A model generated the notes under the pieces. The model was not told where the DNA came from, did not search any database, and was given only the letters and a program-made list of their open reading frames with translations. A stretch of DNA of 64,000 nucleotides, from assembly GCF_017349315.1 (NCBI RefSeq), contig NZ_JAFMPP010000004.1, positions 1 to 64,000 of the forward strand, read 5' to 3'. The translations under genes and the position numbers were made by a program. Positions within the stretch are counted from its first letter, which is position 1; each line of letters opens with the position of its first letter. This document shows, piece by piece, positions 47,449-56,736 of the stretch. This stretch comes from Jiella flava. GTDB lineage: Bacteria; Pseudomonadota; Alphaproteobacteria; Rhizobiales; Rhizobiaceae.

Positions 47449-48726
47449 TCAGCGATGCAGCTTCAACTGCGCCCCTTTGGCCGGCGAAATGAAGTCGGCG
47501 AAGATCGCGACGCCGCCGCGCAAGCGGCCGAGCAGTGTCCATTGATGGCGCCGCTGCAGGCTCTTATAGGCAGCGTTGGCGAATTTGCCTTTCACCAGAA
47601 AATCGTTCTTTCGGCCAAATCCGATCTGACCGACCGATCCGGCCCTTGCGAGGGACACCAGTCGGCCGCGGTCGTCAAAGACGAAGGGCGGCGGCTCTTT
47701 GCCGGCGAGCATCTTCGGAATCGCCGAGGCCAGATAGATCGCCTGCTGGCTGGCGCATTGGGCCGTCGGCAGCAAGGCTGCCTTCGCGCCATCCGGGGTG
47801 AAGCAGGCGGCGTCGCCAATGGCCAAAATTTGCGGGGAAAGGCTGGTGCGAAGCCGGCTGTCGACGATAATGCGGCCCCTGTTGTCGAAGTTGAATTCGG
47901 CGAGATTTTTGAGGCACGGGTTGCCGACCAGCCCTGCAGCCCAGACGCTGATATCGGCCGGGTAGCGGGTGCCGTCGGCGGCGATGACGCCGTCCGGGCC
48001 GATCTCAGCGATCTTCGTGTTCGTCAACGTTTCGACATCGAGCGCATCGAGCCGGGATTTGATGCTCTGGCGCAAGCGGTCGTCGGCTCCCGGCATCAAG
48101 TCCGGGGCTGCTTCGACCAGCAGGATGCGCAAGATGTCGGTCGGTCGTTCGCCGGGGTTGCGGAAAAAGCCGCTCTCGACCTGGCGCAGATGGGCGGCAA
48201 GTTCCGTTCCCGTCGCGCCGGAGCCGACGATCACCACCGCGGCCGGCCGGCCGCGCTGGCGAGCGGTGATCATCTCGGCGACGAATCGAGCGCGAAAGCG
48301 ATCGGCATCGGCGCGTTCGTCGAGACGCACAGCATAGGCGTCAACGCCTTTGGTACCGAAATCCGGGGTCTGGCCGCCGAGCGCCACGACCAGACGATCG
48401 TAGGTGAGTTCACGCGGAGCGGCACTGTGACCGCCCGGCGCATGGGGGCCGGAGAGGCGGACGCTTTGGGTGGCGACGTCGATCGTTTCCACCTTGCCTT
48501 GTTCGAAGTGAAAGCCGCGCATCCGGGCGAGCATGTAGTAACTCAGTTCGGACAGGGTCGAATCGATTGTACCGGCGGCAAATTCGTGTAGGCGAGGCTT
48601 CCAAAGATGCGCCGGTTGGCGATCGACGAGCGTTACGGCGCAGTCCTTGCGGCCGCCGAGTCGGGCCGCGAGTTCCGCTCCTCCCGCTCCACCACCGAGG
48701 ATGAGGATATGGGGTTTCGATTTCAT
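47449..48726 (-). CDS. ndh: Type II NADH dehydrogenase
   Basis: A 425-residue non-proton-pumping NADH:quinone oxidoreductase. FAD binding motif ILGGGAGGAELAARLG at the N-terminus, NADH motif VVIVGSGATGTELAAHL near residue 165, and AIGDAACF near 300 are typical. LWKPRLHEFAAGTID is the family signature around residue 42. A C-terminal amphipathic stretch could attach it to the membrane. It is followed by a tiny membrane protein three bases upstream of its start, on the same strand. Confidence 0.88.
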   Translation of the reverse strand: MKSKPHILILGGGAGGAELAARLGGRKDCAVTLVDRQPAHLWKPRLHEFAAGTIDSTLSELSYYMLARMRGFHFEQGKVETIDVATQSVRLSGPHAPGGHSAAPRELTYDRLVVALGGQTPDFGTKGVDAYAVRLDERADADRFRARFVAEMITARQRGRPAAVVIVGSGATGTELAAHLRQVESGFFRNPGERPTDILRILLVEAAPDLMPGADDRLRQSIKSRLDALDVETLTNTKIAEIGPDGVIAADGTRYPADISVWAAGLVGNPCLKNLAEFNFDNRGRIIVDSRLRTSLSPQILAIGDAACFTPDGAKAALLPTAQCASQQAIYLASAIPKMLAGKEPPPFVFDDRGRLVSLARAGSVGQIGFGRKNDFLVKGKFANAAYKSLQRRHQWTLLGRLRGGVAIFADFISPAKGAQLKLHR

Positions 48727-48728
48727 GG

Positions 48729-48887
48729 TCAGGCTCCCGCCAAACGGTTGAAGAAGTGCGGGAACAGGCCGGCGAGCCCGATGAAGATCAGGTAGATCGC
48801 GACGATGATGTTGAGCAGGCGCGGGGCGACCAGGATCATTATTCCAGCGAGAAGTGCCGCGAGCGGGAGAATGCCGATGATGTGCAA
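48729..48887 (-). CDS. Small hydrophobic protein (DUF3096)
   Basis: A 52-residue membrane protein made of one or two helices; APRLLNIIVAIYLIFIGL is the DUF3096 signature. Function unknown. The start is a TTG at 48887, which has GGAGG seven bases upstream; no ATG or GTG lies in the conserved part. It ends two bases before the ndh start codon, so both may be read as one transcript. Confidence 0.7.
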   Translation of the reverse strand: MHIIGILPLAALLAGIMILVAPRLLNIIVAIYLIFIGLAGLFPHFFNRLAGA

Positions 48888-49462
48888 GATGGGCCTCCAG
48901 CGGCCTTGAGAGATTGATCGCACGAATAATTCGGACGATGTGGAGGGACGAGATGGAACGGCGCCGCGCCGATAGAGGGCCAAATGGTAAGGGCCCTGAT
49001 TGAGCTTGACGCGTCGTGTAAACGCTAGACGCGAACGCCTATTTGCGCCGCAGGTTGTTCTGTCGGAAGACGGCCCAGCGCCGCGTGGCGGGCGCGCCCG
49101 TCGAGTGGCGCGAGCTGCAGTGGGGCAAGCCACAGTGCAGCGCTCGCCGCGGCAAGAGCCGACGCTTCGGATTGTTCTCGAACGATTCGACAAGGAATTT
49201 TAAGTCGCATTGATGATGCAGGTTCGGGCCTTTGCCAGACGCTCCGATCTGCGTCAACCTGTCGCTGGTTGTGTCATCATCCGCCTGCGGGTGTTGCTTG
49301 TCTCTGGGGGGGGGCAAATTATCGCGATCATTAAGGTCCGCGCGCGCGGCGACGACAGTGGAATGGGATGCAGGTAACGGCTGGCGCTGATCCGTCCACG
49401 GGATACGTCAAACCGACAGGGCGCCGCATCGCGCCCTGTCGCAGCTAAGGGTCGCCATGCCA
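48888..49462. other. Gene-free gap
   Basis: 575 bp without a gene that I can support. It contains a run of nine G at 49306-49314 and an imperfect inverted pair, GCGTC/GACGC, near 49010-49035. The only clear element is the stem-loop after the Gly-rich gene, listed separately. Confidence 0.5.
49416..49443 (-). terminator. Stem-loop downstream of the Gly-rich protein gene
   Basis: Perfect 11-bp arms, CGACAGGGCGC / GCGCCCTGTCG, around a six-base loop, about 20 bp after the stop codon. The T-run on the minus strand is short (GGTTTG), so termination may be incomplete. Confidence 0.6.
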
Positions 49463-49921
49463 TTATCGGCTGGCGACTTTCGCGACCACTTGGCAGAGTG
49501 CCACCAGATCATCGCCGTAGGATCCGGGGTTCGCCATGATGGCGCGGCAGCGCTTGACGGTAGCGATACGCTCGGACGACGACATGTTTTGGACGGCGTT
49601 GTAATATTGCTGCTGCTGGGCGTTGAGGCCGGGGGCGCCCGCGCTCGTCGTCGTCGTGCCGGTGGTGGTTTGGCCAGTACCGCCGATGGAGGCGCCAACG
49701 CCCGTGTCGGCGCCGCTGCCGCCACCTATTGACGCGCCGACGCCGGCATTGACGCCGCTGTCGCCACCGATTGACGCGCCGCCGCCGGCATTGACGCCGC
49801 TGCCGCCGCCGACAGATGCGCCGACGCCGGCGCTGACCTGCGAGAGCGTCGGCGTGGCGAGGCTGAGAACTAAGCCGATGGCGATGAGAGGTGCACTGCT
49901 GAAACCAACTTTCGCTTGCAT
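49463..49921 (-). CDS. Secreted Gly/Ser-rich repeat protein
   Basis: A 152-residue protein. Signal peptide MQAKVGFSSAPLIAIGLVLS with a cut near SQ. Then a 14-residue unit of the form GASxGGxSGVNAGx is repeated three and a half times (residues 34-81). The rest (about 100-152) is a compact domain with two cysteines, VKRCRAIMANPGSYGDDLVALC. The repeat part should form an extended, flexible surface. GGAGGA precedes the ATG. Role unknown; the C-terminal domain occurs in small alphaproteobacterial secreted proteins as far as I recall. Confidence 0.7.
   Translation of the reverse strand: MQAKVGFSSAPLIAIGLVLSLATPTLSQVSAGVGASVGGGSGVNAGGGASIGGDSGVNAGVGASIGGGSGADTGVGASIGGTGQTTTGTTTTSAGAPGLNAQQQQYYNAVQNMSSSERIATVKRCRAIMANPGSYGDDLVALCQVVAKVASR
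49679..49822 (-). repeat. 42-bp coding tandem repeat, 3.5 units
   Basis: The DNA behind the 14-residue protein repeat: units of 42 bp at 49822-49781, 49780-49739 and 49738-49697, then a partial one to 49679. The units are similar but not identical, so copy number is probably stable within a strain and variable between strains. Confidence 0.7.
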
Positions 49922-50385
49922 GTCGAGTCCTCCAACTTAAAAACGGGCGAATGCACCGAGTGCGTGAGATGCAGAGACGGTGCGGGAAGTCTTCGCCATG
50001 GCCGTCGCGTCGGTTCGGGACCTCGTGCGAACAACTTTGTGGCGAGGCCTTAACAGCCCGGACGGGAAGACAAGCGTCGTTAAACGTTTGAGGTTGCGGG
50101 TAAAGCTCTCTACAAGTTAACGAAGAGTTCTTGTAAGCAATTGATTTTTAACTATCTTGACGACCCTCGCGGTGGAACGCCCGCGGTCAACGGGGACGAC
50201 TCTTGTCGGCCAAAGGGCGGGCTGGAAAAGCGGGAAGGAGCGGCCGCGCGTGCTTCCTGATCAATGCATGAACATGGAAAACGGGCCGTGTGGCGTGCCA
50301 CACGACTCGTCGGTGAAAAGTCCCGAATCATAAGCTGCAATCGGCCGCCGACGCGCGGCCTTCAAGCGATTTCTCTGAGCGTCCC
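49922..50385. other. Gene-free gap
   Basis: 464 bp without a credible gene. It contains an inverted repeat TACAAG/CTTGTA (50111-50135) in an AT-rich island, which may belong to the promoter of the Gly-rich gene, and a small CGTGTGGC/GCCACACG hairpin at 50287-50304 near the end of lolA. Confidence 0.45.
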
Positions 50386-51039
50386 TCAGCGGTTGCCGGT
50401 CTGACCTTGCGAAATCGCCGTGTAGGGGATCTTGAAGGCCGAATCCTGAATGTTTCCGCCGGTCTTGACGTTATAGATCATCACCGAGGTGTCTTTGCCC
50501 TGCTTGTCGCGGATGATCCACTGCTTCAGGTCGTCGGTCTTGGCATCGAACATCATGGTGATCCGCGAATTGCCGAAGATCGAGCGGTCGCCCATGACGA
50601 TGGTGACGAGGTCGGGATCGACCTTGACGCTTTGAATGTTCGCCTGCGACAGGTCGATGCGTCGCGACAAAAGCAGCTTCATAGGTGTCTGGGAGAGCGG
50701 ATAGGTCTCCCAGGTGTTCAGCTTCTTGTTGTTGATCGCGACGTTGGAGCCGTCGGCAATCACCCGCAGCGGCGAGTTGGCATAGTCGAAGCGCACCTTG
50801 CCCGGCCGCTCGATGTAGAACTTGCCTTCCTGCTGGCGGCCATTCGGGTCGAACTGTACGAAGTCGCCATACATCGCCTGGATGCTGGCGAAATGATCGG
50901 CGATCCGCTGGGCGACCGCGCCGGAGCTTTCCTGCGCCTTGGCGGCGGAAAGGCCGACCGGCACAAGCATGGCGGCGCAAGCGGCGGCGATCAGCGCGCG
51001 GCGGCTTAAAGCGCGGATTGAACGGATGATGCTGGCCAT
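50386..51039 (-). CDS. lolA: Outer-membrane lipoprotein carrier LolA-like protein
   Basis: A 217-residue periplasmic chaperone that carries lipoproteins from the inner membrane (LolCDE) towards the outer membrane. Signal peptide to about residue 35 (SAAKA). MYGDFVQFDPNGRQQEGKFYIERPGK and the following FDYANSPLRVIADG are the LolA core. It ends in a short polar tail. In many related genomes lolA lies directly after ftsK; here about 3 kb and other genes intervene, on the opposite side of ftsK. Confidence 0.85.
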   Translation of the reverse strand: MASIIRSIRALSRRALIAAACAAMLVPVGLSAAKAQESSGAVAQRIADHFASIQAMYGDFVQFDPNGRQQEGKFYIERPGKVRFDYANSPLRVIADGSNVAINNKKLNTWETYPLSQTPMKLLLSRRIDLSQANIQSVKVDPDLVTIVMGDRSIFGNSRITMMFDAKTDDLKQWIIRDKQGKDTSVMIYNVKTGGNIQDSAFKIPYTAISQGQTGNR

Positions 51040-51365
51040 CGTGATGTGGCTTCCTCTCTTGGAACGTACGCCCTTCGACGTCTCGCCGGTTGACCGGTGT
51101 TTTTAGGTTTACGCCGGTCGTTTGCCGGTGGTTCTAACGGCATATGTTGGGAAGGGTTCCTGGGGCTGCAATAGGGCCTAACCAAGGCGTGAGCGGCCGG
51201 CCCGCGGGCTCTGCGCATGATCGGCGATCGCTCTTGGGACCCGCTGACAGCGGACTGTGATGATCCGGGATTGCCCTTGCGCTCGAAGTCGTTGTCTTGC
51301 CGCATGAAGGGGCCGAAACGTCCTGCAACGTTTCGGCATCATGCTCCAGCCGCCGCGTTTGGGGC
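51040..51365. other. Gene-free gap with a stem-loop
   Basis: 326 bp between lolA and metC. The only element seen is a 10-bp stem, GCCGAAACGT / ACGTTTCGGC, at 51312-51337, 28 bp after the metC stop. It lacks a T-run but may end metC transcription. Confidence 0.45.
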
Positions 51366-52529
51366 TCAGCCGGCGGTGCCGGCCGTCGCGGCCAGGGCGG
51401 CAAAGCCGGCTTCGAGATCGGCTTTCAGATCGGCGACGTCTTCAAGCCCAACCTGCAGTCGGATGAAGGTGCCGTCCTTCGGTCCCTTGGCGACAGTGCG
51501 GTCGGAAAGGTCGACGGCGACGGCAAGGCTCTCATGGCCGCCCCAGGAGTAGCCGAGACCGATCAACTCCAGCGCGTCGAGGAAGGTCGCCGCTTGCTTG
51601 AAGCCGCCCGGCAGCAGGAAGGAAAACAGCCCCGAGCAGCCGGAGAACTGGCGGGCGTAGAGGGCGTGATCGAAGAAGGAGGGCAGCGCCGGGTGGCGGA
51701 CCTCGGCGACATCCTCGCGCCTCTCCAGCCACCGCGCCAATTCCAGCGCCGAAGCCTGGTGCCGCTCCAGCCGCACGCCCATCGTCTTCAAGCCGCGCAG
51801 CACCAGATAGACGTCGTCCGGCGCCGCATTGAGGCCGATCTGCATTTGCGTCTCGCGCAGCTGGGCGGCCGTCGCGGCGGTCGCTGAGACGCTGCCCATC
51901 ATCAGATCGGAATGGCCGCCCGGATATTTCGTCAGCGCATGGATCGACAGGTCGACGCCATGTGCGATCGGCCGGAAATAGAGCGGCGTCGCCCAGGTGT
52001 TGTCGAGCATGGTCACAGCGCCGCCGGCACGGGCGGCGGCGCAGACAGCGGCGACATCCATCATCTCGAAAGTGTTAGAGCCGGGCGCCTCAAGGAACAC
52101 CACCTTGGTGTTCGGCTTCATCAGATCGGCAATGCCGGCGCCGATATGAGGATCGAAATACGCGATCTCGACGCCCATCCGCCGCAAGGTGCCGTTACAA
52201 AATTGGCGGGTCGGCGTGTAGACGGAATCGACCACCAGGCAATGATCGCCGGCGCCGAGGAAGGCGAGTAGCGGAACCGTGATCGCGGCGAGACCGGATG
52301 GGACGAGAATAGTCTCATCCGCTCCTTCGAGTTCACTTAACGCGTCTTCCAGCGCCTTCGTCGTGGGGGTGCCGCGTAGTCCATAAGTATAAGGCAGGGA
52401 CTTTCGATGACGCATGGCATCGGTGCTCTCGAACAACACCGTTGAGGCATGAATCACGGGCGGATTGACGAACCCGTGCAGGCTGTGAGGGTCGTAGGGC
52501 CCATGAGCCAAAAGGGTATTGGGGCCCAT
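51366..52529 (-). CDS. metC: Cystathionine beta-lyase
   Basis: About 387 residues, a PLP enzyme of the Cys/Met metabolism family that splits cystathionine into homocysteine, pyruvate and ammonia. NPPVIHASTVLFE, YGLRGTPTTKALEDAL, VPSGLAAIT and the PLP-lysine motif HALTKYPGGHSD are diagnostic. Its place divergent to aapJ is the arrangement known from Rhizobium. The ATG at 52529 begins the conserved GPNTLLAHGPYDP; the ribosome site is weak and a TTG upstream (52556) is an alternative start. Confidence 0.9.
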   Translation of the reverse strand: MGPNTLLAHGPYDPHSLHGFVNPPVIHASTVLFESTDAMRHRKSLPYTYGLRGTPTTKALEDALSELEGADETILVPSGLAAITVPLLAFLGAGDHCLVVDSVYTPTRQFCNGTLRRMGVEIAYFDPHIGAGIADLMKPNTKVVFLEAPGSNTFEMMDVAAVCAAARAGGAVTMLDNTWATPLYFRPIAHGVDLSIHALTKYPGGHSDLMMGSVSATAATAAQLRETQMQIGLNAAPDDVYLVLRGLKTMGVRLERHQASALELARWLERREDVAEVRHPALPSFFDHALYARQFSGCSGLFSFLLPGGFKQAATFLDALELIGLGYSWGGHESLAVAVDLSDRTVAKGPKDGTFIRLQVGLEDVADLKADLEAGFAALAATAGTAG

Positions 52530-52637
52530 CTGCCGGTTTTTTGATCGCGCGTTGGTCAACTCTTCGGCTTTCTGTTCGGTTCGTCTGCAACGGTGGTGAA
52601 CTACGGGCATTTCGACTTGGAGGAAATGGACTCCAGC

Positions 52638-52666
52638 TTGACCCGGCTAAAATTTTGTCATGGAAT
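52638..52666 (+). promoter_or_regulatory. Candidate promoter of aapJQMP
   Basis: TTGACC and TGGAAT are separated by 17 bp, 110 bp before the aapJ start. A GC-rich imperfect hairpin (CGGTGCC … GGCACCG, about 52680-52706) lies between promoter and gene. No NtrC-type enhancer was recognised. Confidence 0.35.
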
Positions 52667-52776
52667 TGCCTTGGTTGCGACGGTGCCCGGCCGTTCAAAC
52701 GGCACCGCGCCGCTGCGCTGGAAGAACACGGCGTCAGCAAACCTAAAACGATAACCCAGATGGGGAAGGCTTCCTG

Positions 52777-53799
52777 ATGAAATCCAAGCTTCTGACCGCC
52801 TTGCTCGGCCTCGCGATCGTGGGGCTCGCCAGCGGCGCGGCCTCGGCAGACACGACGCTTCAGACCGTGAAGGCTCGCGGCCAACTCAAGTGCGGCGTCA
52901 ACACCGGGCTTCCGGGATTTGCTTCCCAGAACGACAAAGGCGAGTGGCAGGGACTCGACGTCGACTACTGTAAAGCCGTCGCCGCCGCGATCTTCGGCGA
53001 TCCGTCCAAGGTGCAGTATACGCCGCTGTCGGCTGTCCAGCGCTTCCCGGCGCTGCAGAACAACGAAATCGACATGTTGGCGCGCAACACCACCTGGACG
53101 ATGGACCGCGACACCACGCTCGGCCTGAACTTTGCCGGCGTGAACTACTATGACGGTCAGGGCTTCATGGTGAAGAAGGAGCTGGGTGTGAACTCGGCTC
53201 TGGAGCTGTCCGGCGCGTCGGTCTGCGTGCAGTCCGGCACCACCACCGAACTGAACCTGGCGGACTACTTCCGCACCAACAAGATGGACTACAAGCCGGT
53301 CGTCATCGAAGCCCAGTCGGACGTGAACTCGGCCTACGACTCCGGCCGCTGCGACGTGCTGACCACCGACGCCTCCGGTCTGGCAGCCTCGCGCCTCGAA
53401 ATGAAGAACCCGGACGACAACGTCATCCTCCCGGAGATCATCTCCAAGGAGCCGCTCGGCCCGGTCGTGCGCCAAGGCGACGATCAGTGGTTCAACATCG
53501 TCAAATGGACGCATTTCGCCCTTCTTGACGCAGAGGAGCTCGGCGTCACCAAGGAAAATGTCGACGAGATGATGAAGTCGAACAATCCGGAAATCCGGCG
53601 TCTTCTCGGCGAGGATAAGAACTTTGGTGAGTCGATCGGCCTGTCAAAGGACTGGGCGGTGAACGTCATCAAGGCCGTCGGCAACTATGGCGAGATCTTC
53701 GAGCGCAATATCGGCGTCAACACGCCGCTGAAGATCCAGCGCGGCCAGAACGCCCTGTGGACCGACGGTGGTCTGCAGTACGGCATGCCGATCCGCTAA
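52777..53799 (+). CDS. aapJ: General L-amino acid-binding periplasmic protein
   Basis: A 340-residue binding protein of the AapJ family that feeds a broad range of L-amino acids to the AapQMP transporter. Signal peptide cut near SGAASA. KARGQLKCGVNTGLPGFA, GLDVDYCKAVAAAIFGD and FPALQNNEIDMLARNTTWT are hallmark blocks of the general L-amino acid family. GGGAAGG precedes the ATG. A G-U containing 11-bp stem-loop follows the gene and may limit transcription into aapQ. Confidence 0.95.
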   Translation: MKSKLLTALLGLAIVGLASGAASADTTLQTVKARGQLKCGVNTGLPGFASQNDKGEWQGLDVDYCKAVAAAIFGDPSKVQYTPLSAVQRFPALQNNEIDMLARNTTWTMDRDTTLGLNFAGVNYYDGQGFMVKKELGVNSALELSGASVCVQSGTTTELNLADYFRTNKMDYKPVVIEAQSDVNSAYDSGRCDVLTTDASGLAASRLEMKNPDDNVILPEIISKEPLGPVVRQGDDQWFNIVKWTHFALLDAEELGVTKENVDEMMKSNNPEIRRLLGEDKNFGESIGLSKDWAVNVIKAVGNYGEIFERNIGVNTPLKIQRGQNALWTDGGLQYGMPIR

Positions 53800-53822
53800 G
53801 CGCCGGCTGGTGCGACGAGCTG

Positions 53823-53849
53823 CGGGCGTCCTTGTCTGAAGGGCGCCCG
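53823..53849 (+). promoter_or_regulatory. Stem-loop between aapJ and aapQ
   Basis: CGGGCGTCCTT and AAGGGCGCCCG pair over 11 bp with one G-U, loop of five bases, 24 bp after the aapJ stop. No T-run. Such hairpins keep the binding-protein mRNA more stable than the downstream permease mRNA. Confidence 0.6.
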
Positions 53850-54016
53850 TCATCCCAAGACCTTACGCGGCAGGCGTTTCGTCGAAAGGCGGGCGGATCT
53901 GACGTCCCCTTGCTCGTCCGTCGCCTCGTCGGCGGTGCCGATTGATCGCAGCACTGTGGATGGGGTCTGACATGGTCGGCCCGTCATCCGTTCACTCGTC
54001 ATAGGAGTTCGTCGCC

Positions 54017-55204
54017 ATGAGCGCCGACACACAAGCGGCCCCCTCGCGCTCGGCCGGGTCGCTTCTGACGAATCCGACGGTGCGTAGCATCGTCATTCAG
54101 GTCGCTTTGATTGTCTTTTTGGTCGGATTCGGCTGGTGGATCGTCGACAACACCGCGCGCAACCTCGCCGCGGCCAATATCGCCTCCGGCTTCGGCTTTT
54201 TGTGGTCCCGCGCCGGCTTCGACATCGCGATCACCCCGATTCCTTACGATTCGAACGCCACCTATGGCCACGCGATGGTCGTCGGTGCGGTCAACACGCT
54301 GATCATCTCGGCCGCCGGCATCGTTTTCGCCACCATCCTCGGCTTTCTGGTCGGCATCGCCCGGCTGTCGGGCAACTTCCTCGTCCGCACGCTGGCGACG
54401 GTCTATGTCGAGACCTTCCGCAATATTCCGCCACTTCTGGTCATCTTGTTCTGGTATTTCGGCGTGATCTCGGTGCTCGGCAGCCCACGCGGCCTGCAGC
54501 CGAACATCTTCGGGCTGTATCTCACCAACCGCGGTCTGCAGACGCCGGGCCTGATCTTCGGCGCGCTCGCTTATGCCTCGCTGGTCGCTTTTGCGGTCGG
54601 TGTCGTCGCCTTGATCGTGATCGCCCGGCGCAATAAGCGGCATCAGCTCGCCACCGGCGAGCGCAAGCCGCTGCTGTGGACCGCCATCGCCCTGCTTGTC
54701 GGCCTGCCGCTTCTCACCTTCATCGTCACCGGCTTGCCGGCGACCTTCGATTTCCCCGAACCGGGGCGCTTCAATCTGCGCGGCGGCTTCAACGTCCATC
54801 CGGAATTCATCGCCCTGTGGCTGGCGTTGTCGATTTATACCGGCGCCTTTATCGCCGAGATCGTGCGCGCCGGCATTTTGTCGGTGTCGAAAGGTCAGAA
54901 CGAAGCCGCCTCGGCCCTCGGGCTCAGCCGTAGCCAGTCGCTGCGTCTCGTCGTGGTGCCCCAGGCCTTGCGGGTGATCATTCCGCCGCTGACCAGCCAG
55001 TATCTGAACCTGACCAAGAACTCCTCCCTCGGCCTCGCCGTCGGCTATCCGGAGCTCGTCGCGGTGGGCTCGACGGTGCTCAATCAGTCCGGCCAGTCGA
55101 TCGAGGTCGTCTGTATCTGGATGATCGTCTATCTGACGATCAGCCTGAGCGTCTCGGTCTTCATGAACTGGTTCAATGCCAAGATGGCGCTGGTCGAGCG
55201 CTGA
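54017..55204 (+). CDS. aapQ: General L-amino acid permease subunit AapQ
   Basis: A 395-residue permease. An N-terminal helix (about 25-45) precedes a large periplasmic loop. The HisMQ-type core helices lie at about 90-395 with the EAA loop QNEAASALGLSRSQSLRLVVVP, cited by position (about 294-315). It forms the membrane channel with AapM. AGGAG precedes the ATG. It lies between aapJ and aapM. Confidence 0.94.
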   Translation: MSADTQAAPSRSAGSLLTNPTVRSIVIQVALIVFLVGFGWWIVDNTARNLAAANIASGFGFLWSRAGFDIAITPIPYDSNATYGHAMVVGAVNTLIISAAGIVFATILGFLVGIARLSGNFLVRTLATVYVETFRNIPPLLVILFWYFGVISVLGSPRGLQPNIFGLYLTNRGLQTPGLIFGALAYASLVAFAVGVVALIVIARRNKRHQLATGERKPLLWTAIALLVGLPLLTFIVTGLPATFDFPEPGRFNLRGGFNVHPEFIALWLALSIYTGAFIAEIVRAGILSVSKGQNEAASALGLSRSQSLRLVVVPQALRVIIPPLTSQYLNLTKNSSLGLAVGYPELVAVGSTVLNQSGQSIEVVCIWMIVYLTISLSVSVFMNWFNAKMALVER

Positions 55205-55216
55205 GGAGCCTGAGAC

Positions 55217-56716
55217 ATGGAAGAACAGGTTTTCCAATATGTCGCCACGGAGCAGAAGGCAGCGCTGCCGCCGCCGCCGAGCGAAGTGGGCGCCTTCGGC
55301 ACCGTCCGGCGCAATCTCTTTGCCACGCCCGTCGATTCCGCCCTCTCCATCGCCGCGGGCGTCTTCATCGTCTGGACCGTGTGGCACATCGTCGAGTGGG
55401 CGCTGATCGACGCGGTGTTCTCCGGTTCCAACCGCGACGCCTGTCTGGTCGCAGGCGGCGGCCATGGCGGCGCCTGCTGGGCGTTCATCCGGGCAAAATT
55501 CGGTCAGTTCGTCTACGGCATCTATCCGTTCGGCGAGCGCTGGCGGGTCGACGTCCTCCTGGTGGCTCTGGTGATTCTGACCGCGGGCATCGCGATTCCG
55601 AAGCTGCCGTACAAGCGGGCGACCGCCATCCTGCTCTTCGGCGTCTTCCCGGTGGTGACGCTGGTGCTGTTGACCGGCGGCCGCTTCGACTTTGCCGGGG
55701 GTGAACTGGCGTTGTTGTTCCTGATCGCCGCCGGCATCACCATCAGCGATGTCTCGGCCGAGCCCGAGGTCGGTTTCCATAGCCTGCCGGTGAAAGGGGC
55801 CGTGGTCGCGGCGTTGGTCTCACTGCTGGCGATCCTCGCCGCCGATCTGGTCGACGCGCGCACCGTCGAGTTTCTCGACTTCCGCTTCTCGATCCTGTCC
55901 TTCATCTCCTTCGTGGCGGCGCTTGTTGCGCTGGGCCTCGTCATCTTCGCCGGCTTTGCCGCGCGGCGCGGCGGCGGCAATGTCGCGCGGATGTTCTTCC
56001 CCGCCGTCGCGGTGGTTCTGTTCGTCTTTTTGATGTCGACGGATTTCGGCCTCAGCCCGGTCCCGACCAATCTATGGGGCGGTCTGATGCTGACCCTGGT
56101 CGTCGCGCTGTCGGGCATCGCCGCCTCGCTGCCACTCGGTATCTTGCTGGCGCTTGGGCGCCGGTCGCAAATGCCGGCGGTCAAGCTGCTTTCGGTGATC
56201 TTCATCGAGTTCTGGCGCGGGGTGCCGCTGATCACCGTCCTGTTCATGGCCAACTTCATGCTGCCGCTGTTCATGCCGGAGGGCGTCACCTTCAATCAGC
56301 TGCTGCGAGCCTGCGTCGGTGTCGCGCTGTTCTCCGCGGCCTATATGGCGGAGGTCATCCGCGGCGGCCTGCAGGCAATTCCGAAGGGCCAATACGAGGG
56401 CGCCGACGCGATGGCGCTGACCTATTGGCAAAAGATGCGGCTGATCATCCTGCCGCAGGCGTTGAAGCTGGTGATCCCGGGGATCGTCAACACCTTCATC
56501 GGGCTCTTCAAGGACACCAGCCTCGTCTACATCATCGGCCTGGCCGACCTGCTCGGCACGGTGCGGCGCGGCTTCAACGATCCGAACTGGATCACCCCCT
56601 CGACGCCGGCGACGGGCCTGATCTTTGCCGCTTTCATCTATTGGCTCTTCTGCTTCTCGATGTCGCGCTATTCGATCTACACCGAACGCCGGCTCGACAC
56701 CGGGCACAAACGATAA
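55217..56716 (+). CDS. aapM: General L-amino acid permease subunit AapM
   Basis: A 499-residue permease, longer than HisM because of extra N-terminal helices (about 45-250) as in all AapM proteins. The ABC permease core occupies about 285-495 and carries the EAA loop [22 protein letters not shown] (about 394-415). GAGGAG precedes the ATG. It is 12 bp downstream of aapQ. Confidence 0.94.
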   Translation: MEEQVFQYVATEQKAALPPPPSEVGAFGTVRRNLFATPVDSALSIAAGVFIVWTVWHIVEWALIDAVFSGSNRDACLVAGGGHGGACWAFIRAKFGQFVYGIYPFGERWRVDVLLVALVILTAGIAIPKLPYKRATAILLFGVFPVVTLVLLTGGRFDFAGGELALLFLIAAGITISDVSAEPEVGFHSLPVKGAVVAALVSLLAILAADLVDARTVEFLDFRFSILSFISFVAALVALGLVIFAGFAARRGGGNVARMFFPAVAVVLFVFLMSTDFGLSPVPTNLWGGLMLTLVVALSGIAASLPLGILLALGRRSQMPAVKLLSVIFIEFWRGVPLITVLFMANFMLPLFMPEGVTFNQLLRACVGVALFSAAYMAEVIRGGLQAIPKGQYEGADAMALTYWQKMRLIILPQALKLVIPGIVNTFIGLFKDTSLVYIIGLADLLGTVRRGFNDPNWITPSTPATGLIFAAFIYWLFCFSMSRYSIYTERRLDTGHKR

Positions 56717-56736
56717 CAAAGCTGAGGATTCCTGAC

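Noticed and set aside
49306-49314. Run of nine G as a possible phase-variation tract
   Set aside because: No open frame with a start or promoter lies next to it that could be switched; it is probably neutral.
49000-49317. Short frames on both strands in the gap before the Gly-rich gene
   Set aside because: No ribosome site, no domain, and biased composition; I could not support a gene.
52541-52777. 78-codon frame ahead of aapJ
   Set aside because: It covers the promoter and leader of aapJ, has no ribosome site and no homology that I recognise.
53999-55780. 593-codon minus-strand frame over aapQ and aapM
   Set aside because: It spans two genes that are certain by family and spacing; the translation is rich in D, H, Q, R without any motif.
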